The position numbers and the translations under genes are program-made. Under the pieces are notes generated by a model. It saw only the letters and a list, made by a program, of their open reading frames with translations. It was not told the DNA's origin and did not search any database. A stretch of DNA of 8,478 nucleotides from Chloroflexota bacterium (GTDB lineage Bacteria > Chloroflexota > Limnocylindria > Limnocylindrales > CSP1-4): assembly GCA_021785115.1 (NCBI GenBank), contig JAJYGO010000200.1, positions 1 to 8,478 of the forward strand, in the 5' to 3' direction. Below, piece after piece: positions 5,496-8,478 of this stretch (position 1 is its first letter; every line of letters begins with the position of its first letter).

Positions 5496-7181
5496 TCACC
5501 GTCCCCACGGCCGCGTCGCATCGCGGCGACCGGCCTGCCGCCAGGACATCGCTGCCGCGGGCCCCTCCCCTCCGTCACCACGGCCCGTCGCTGCCCCCGA
5601 GAGCGACCCCGATCCAGCAGCGGCACTCCCTGCCGCGAGCGCCGCCCACCTGGCGCTGGTGCCATCGTCCGATGGCCGCCCGGCCCTGGGCGAACCGGGC
5701 TCCGCCAACGCGCCGGAACGCGCCGTCCCCGCCATCGCCCAGGCCGCAGCCGCCCGAGCCGCCCGCTGCGCCGCCTCCCCGCGAAGCGGGCGCGGATCCC
5801 ACCGCTCCGCGACGAACGACGTCGACAGCCGCGCCTCGGCGAACGCCGGGTCGGCCGCGAGCCACCCGTGGAACGGCATCGTCGTCTGGATGCCGCCGAT
5901 CTCGAATTCGCCGAGCGCCCGCCGCAGGCGCGCGAGCGCGGCGGGGCGGTCGGTGGCGACGACGAGCAGCTTCGCGAGCAGCGGGTCGTAGTGCGTCGCG
6001 ACCGTGTCGCCCTCTCCGACGCCGGCGTCGACTCGTACTCCCGGGCCCCCCGGCTCGCGCCACCGGCTGATCGTCCCCGACGTGGGCAGGAACGAGTTCG
6101 CCGGATCCTCCGCGCTGACGCGGACCTCGATCGCGTGAGCTCGTGGCGACGCCGCGCGCGCCGCCGCCTCCCGGACCTCCGACGACAGAGGCCGCCCTTC
6201 GGCGATCCGAAGCTGCTCGTGGACGATGTCGACTCCGGCCACCAGCTCCGTCACGCCATGCTCCACCTGGAGCCGGGTATTGACCTCGAGGAACCATGTG
6301 CTGCCGTCAGGTGCGAGCAGGAACTCCGCGGTCGCGGCGTTGCGGAGGCCGAACGCACGCGCCACGGCCACCCCCAACCCATGGAGCCGGCGTCGCGCAT
6401 CCTCGCCCAGCCCGGGCGCCGGCGCCTCCTCGACGAGCTTCTGATGCCGCCGTTGCACCGAGCAGTCGCGCTCGCCCAGCGCGACGATCGTCCCATCCAC
6501 GTCGCCGAGGAGCTGCACCTCGACGTGCCGCGCCCCCTCGACGTAGCGCTCGAGGTACACCGCGCCGTCACCGAAGGCCGCCTCCGCCTCTCGCGACGCG
6601 GCAACCAGCGCGGCGGCAAGATCCTCCGGCCGATCGACCCGGCGCATCCCGCGGCCGCCACCCCCGGCGGACGCCTTGACCATCAGCGGCCATCCGACTC
6701 CCTCGGCGACGTCCAGGACGGACGCCGCGGACTCGAGGCTGCTGACCGGAGCAGGCTCCAGCGTGCCGGGCACGATCGGAACCCCGACTTCGCGCGCGGC
6801 GCGCCGGGCCGCGAGCTTGTCGCCGAGCCCGGCCAACGTCTCGGAGGCAGGGCCCACGAACGTGATCCCGGCGGCCTCGCAGGCGGCGGCGAACGGGGCC
6901 CGCTCCGACAGGAAGCCGTAGCCGGGGTGGATGGCGTCCGCACCGGATCGACGGGCAGCCTCGAGCACGGCGTCGGCACGCAGGTAGCTCTCGGTGGCGG
7001 GCGGTGGGCCGAGCCGCACGGCCATGTCGGCCGCCCGGACGTGCCGGGCGTGCAGGTCCGCGTCGCTGTACACGGCGACGGACTCGAGCCCCATCTCGCG
7101 GCACGCGCGGATGATCCTGAGGGCGATCTCGCCGCGGTTCGCGACGAGGACGCGCCGGAGCGGTCGGGTCACGACGGTCAC
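5496..7181 (-). CDS. accC: Biotin carboxylase subunit of an acyl-CoA (probably propionyl-CoA) carboxylase
   Basis: This ATP-grasp enzyme carboxylates biotin on the carrier protein with ATP and bicarbonate. The product is 561 residues from GTG 7181. It shows the N-terminal VLVANRGEIALRI (11-23), HPGYGFLSE (85-93), the ATP-lid glycine loop KASAGGGGRGMR (169-180), ERDCSVQRRHQK (237-248), the catalytic block FLEVNTRLQVEH with E299, N301 and R303, and IEVRVSAEDP (351-360, R354 equivalent to the bicarbonate-site Arg). A typical biotin carboxylase ends near residue 455. Here about 100 further Ala/Gly/Ser/Arg-rich residues follow, ending in SWRQAGRRDATRPWGR, which resembles linker-domain sequence of longer alpha subunits. 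G309 replaces the usual Pro in QVEHPVTE. GTG 7181 overlaps the aminotransferase stop (GTGA); GTG 7172, with AGGTGA 5 nt upstream, is an equally good start. No carboxyltransferase gene is present in the window. Confidence 0.93.
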   Translation of the reverse strand: MTVVTRPLRRVLVANRGEIALRIIRACREMGLESVAVYSDADLHARHVRAADMAVRLGPPPATESYLRADAVLEAARRSGADAIHPGYGFLSERAPFAAACEAAGITFVGPASETLAGLGDKLAARRAAREVGVPIVPGTLEPAPVSSLESAASVLDVAEGVGWPLMVKASAGGGGRGMRRVDRPEDLAAALVAASREAEAAFGDGAVYLERYVEGARHVEVQLLGDVDGTIVALGERDCSVQRRHQKLVEEAPAPGLGEDARRRLHGLGVAVARAFGLRNAATAEFLLAPDGSTWFLEVNTRLQVEHGVTELVAGVDIVHEQLRIAEGRPLSSEVREAAARAASPRAHAIEVRVSAEDPANSFLPTSGTISRWREPGGPGVRVDAGVGEGDTVATHYDPLLAKLLVVATDRPAALARLRRALGEFEIGGIQTTMPFHGWLAADPAFAEARLSTSFVAERWDPRPLRGEAAQRAARAAAAWAMAGTARSGALAEPGSPRAGRPSDDGTSARWAALAAGSAAAGSGSLSGAATGRGDGGEGPAAAMSWRQAGRRDATRPWGR

Positions 7182-8446
7182 CTGTCGGCGGCCGTATGAC
7201 CGGCGGTGCTGTCCGCAGCCCCGTCCTGTCTTTGCGCAAAGACAGGGACACCGAGCGCCACCGCGGCGGACGCGAGTCGCTCCCCGGCCATCCTCAGCGT
7301 CTCGGGACGCTTGGGGAACGCCAGCCGGACGAGAGACCGGCCGGCGCCCGGCGTCAGGTACAGCGCGGCGCCGGGAACCAGAGCGACGCGGGCCTCGCGG
7401 ATCAACCAGCCGACGAGCTCCGTCGAGTCCTGGACGCCGAGCGCCCTCATGTGCGGCGAGACGTCGCCGAGGAGGTAGTACGCCCCCTGTGGCGGGGTGG
7501 TGTCGATCCCCGCCGAGGCGAAGATCGCGAGCGCGGCATCGCGCCTCGAGCGGTAGTCCTCGCGCGTCCTGTCGTAGTAGTCGGCGCCGAGGCGAAGCGC
7601 CGTCACGCCGGCGGCCTGGAACGGGGCCGGCGCGGCGATCGTCATGAAGTCGTGCACCTTCCGGATCGCATCGGTCAGCGGCGGAGACGCGATCGCCCAT
7701 CCAACACGCCAGCCCGTCACCGCGTACGACTTCGACATCGCGCTGACCGTGACCGTCCGGTCGCTCATGCCCGGCAGGCGCGCAAGAAACCGATGCTGGC
7801 CCTGGTAAACGATGTGCTCGTAGATCTCGTCCGTCAGCGCGATCAGGTCTCGCTCGCGGCAGACGCGCGCGATCGTTTCCAGCTCGCCGGCCGTGAACAC
7901 GCGACCGGTCGGGTTGTGAGGGTTGGTGACGATGATCGCTCGTGTCCTCGGCGTGATCCGCCGCGCGAGGTCGTCGGGGTCGAACGTCCACTCGGGCGCG
8001 CGGAGAGGCACCGGCACGACGTGCGCTCCCGCGAGCATCGCGGCCGGCGCGTACGACTCGTGGAGCGGCTCGAACACGAGGATCTCGTCGCCGTCGTCGA
8101 TGAGCGCGAGGATCGCGGCCGTGATCGTTTCCGTCGCACCACACGCCACGGTCACCTCGGCGTCGGCGTCGATCCCCGGCCAGCCCCGGGCGGCGTACTG
8201 GTCGGCGATGGCGCGGCGGAACTCCGGCATTCCCCACGTCACCGCGTACTGGTTCACGTCGTTCCGGATCGCGGCGACCGCCGCCTCCTTGACCTCGTCG
8301 GGTGCGGGAAAGTCCGGGAAGCCCTGCGACAGGTTCACCGCGTCGTAGCGGGCGGCGAGACGGGTCATCTCCCTGATCACGGATTCGCCGAAGCCGTCCA
8401 GCCGCCGTGCCGCGGCGCGGCGGCGTACCGCGCCAGGCCGCCGCAT
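7178..8446 (-). CDS. Class I/II PLP-dependent aminotransferase, kynurenine/methionine aminotransferase type
   Basis: This is a cytosolic fold-type I transaminase that moves an amino group from an amino acid to a 2-oxo acid. The 422-residue product has the signature of the kynurenine aminotransferase/YbdL branch: VNLSQGFPDFPAP (37-49), NQYAVTWGMPEFRRAI (65-80), GATETI (103-108), TNPHNPTGRVF with N178, TDEIYEH with D206 and Y209, the PLP-binding SAMSKSYAVTGWRVGW with K239, and a substrate-carboxylate Arg in SLVRLAF (R374). The exact substrate cannot be read from the sequence; methionine, kynurenine, glutamine or other amino acids are possible. The start is provisional: ATG 8446 has only a weak AGGGA 9 nt upstream, the frame is open to the right edge, and homology begins around residue 15. 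The C-terminal tail after about residue 400 is extra and includes the 22-bp palindrome. The stop overlaps the biotin carboxylase GTG, so the pair is probably cotranscribed. Confidence 0.93.
   Translation of the reverse strand: MRRPGAVRRRAAARRLDGFGESVIREMTRLAARYDAVNLSQGFPDFPAPDEVKEAAVAAIRNDVNQYAVTWGMPEFRRAIADQYAARGWPGIDADAEVTVACGATETITAAILALIDDGDEILVFEPLHESYAPAAMLAGAHVVPVPLRAPEWTFDPDDLARRITPRTRAIIVTNPHNPTGRVFTAGELETIARVCRERDLIALTDEIYEHIVYQGQHRFLARLPGMSDRTVTVSAMSKSYAVTGWRVGWAIASPPLTDAIRKVHDFMTIAAPAPFQAAGVTALRLGADYYDRTREDYRSRRDAALAIFASAGIDTTPPQGAYYLLGDVSPHMRALGVQDSTELVGWLIREARVALVPGAALYLTPGAGRSLVRLAFPKRPETLRMAGERLASAAVALGVPVFAQRQDGAADSTAGHTAADR
7179..7184 (-). promoter_or_regulatory. AGGTGA Shine-Dalgarno favouring the inner GTG start of biotin carboxylase
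   Basis: AGGTGA on the minus strand spans the aminotransferase stop and lies 5 nt before GTG 7172. The placement resembles the GGTGATC site of the mutase gene. It argues for a start at 7172 rather than 7181, a difference of three residues that leaves all motifs intact. Confidence 0.4.
7225..7246. repeat. Perfect 22-bp palindrome inside the aminotransferase 3' end
   Basis: Arms CCTGTCTTT and AAAGACAGG flank a central GCGC, giving a perfect 22-bp palindrome. With one bulged G, the pairing extends by GTCC/GGAC-type bases outside it. It is visibly AT-richer than its surroundings and lies in the last 25 codons of the aminotransferase (encoding part of PVFAQRQ), about 44 nt upstream of the biotin carboxylase start. 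As RNA it could form a 9-bp stem with a GCGC loop. No T-run follows on either strand, so it is not an intrinsic terminator. It could be an operator for a dimeric regulator or a short palindromic interspersed repeat. Confidence 0.85.
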
Positions 8447-8452
8447 GGAGCT

Positions 8453-8478
8453 GGGTCCCTGGGAGCCGGGTCCCTGGG
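8453..8478. repeat. Direct repeat GGGTCCCTGGG, two copies at the window edge
   Basis: GGGTCCCTGGG occurs at 8453-8463 and again at 8468-8478, a period of 15 bp, and may continue beyond the window. It lies just upstream of the provisional aminotransferase start. The 15-bp period would keep the aminotransferase frame open (Gln-Gly-Pro/Ser-rich), so it could be leader DNA or the end of a low-complexity N-terminus. Confidence 0.7.

Noticed and set aside
3106..5991. Very long plus-strand open frame (961 codons)
   Set aside because: It is antisense to the mutase, carrier and carboxylase genes, which have clear conserved motifs. The translation is Arg/Pro/Ala-rich with no recognisable domain and is an expected shadow in high-GC DNA.
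5220..7199. Plus-strand open frame of 659 codons
   Set aside because: It is antisense to the biotin carboxylase and part of the carrier gene; Arg-rich composition and no domain.
7225..7246. Intrinsic terminator at the palindrome
   Set aside because: No T-tract follows on either strand and it lies inside coding sequence.
7182..8237. Extension of the biotin carboxylase frame by 352 codons upstream
   Set aside because: It overlaps the aminotransferase out of frame and reads as Arg-rich sequence; carboxylase homology begins near VLVANRGEIA just after the GTG starts.

Overview
This is a very GC-rich window (well above 65% by eye) with strong G/C preference at third codon positions, so nearly every frame is open and most long ORFs are antisense shadows. 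Seven protein-coding genes are well supported. No tRNA, rRNA, CRISPR array, transposase or phage gene was seen. The gene content and the split acyl-CoA mutase and split biotin carboxylase/carrier genes fit a high-GC Chloroflexota-like or deep actinobacterial lineage. This is an inference from gene style only; the sequence does not fix the taxon.

Layout: 1-384 has no convincing gene and holds a 27-bp tandem repeat and a possible promoter. Plus strand: sucC (385-1635) and sucD (1632-2549) overlap by ATGA and encode the two subunits of succinyl-CoA synthetase. A 49-bp convergent intergenic stretch with a possible hairpin follows. Minus strand, read right to left: a kynurenine/methionine-type class I aminotransferase (8446-7178), a biotin carboxylase (7181-5496), a biotin carboxyl carrier protein (5474-4824), the large subunit of a split B12-dependent methylmalonyl-CoA mutase (4827-3085), and methylmalonyl-CoA epimerase (3057-2599). 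These five genes are packed with GTGA or ATGA overlaps or gaps under 30 nt and look like one operon.

Together the genes describe the methylmalonyl-CoA route: biotin-dependent carboxylation of propionyl-CoA to methylmalonyl-CoA, epimerisation, B12-dependent rearrangement to succinyl-CoA, then succinyl-CoA to succinate with nucleotide triphosphate formation (or the reverse). Two partners are missing from the window: the carboxyltransferase subunit of the carboxylase and the cobalamin-binding small subunit of the mutase. The aminotransferase, translationally coupled to the carboxylase, may feed amino-acid carbon into propionyl-CoA, but that is inference.

No wholly new system was found. The two most unusual details are (i) that the biotin carboxylase and biotin carrier genes lie in the same reading frame, separated by a single UGA and seven sense codons, and (ii) a perfect 22-bp palindrome embedded in the 3' end of the aminotransferase coding sequence just upstream of the carboxylase start.
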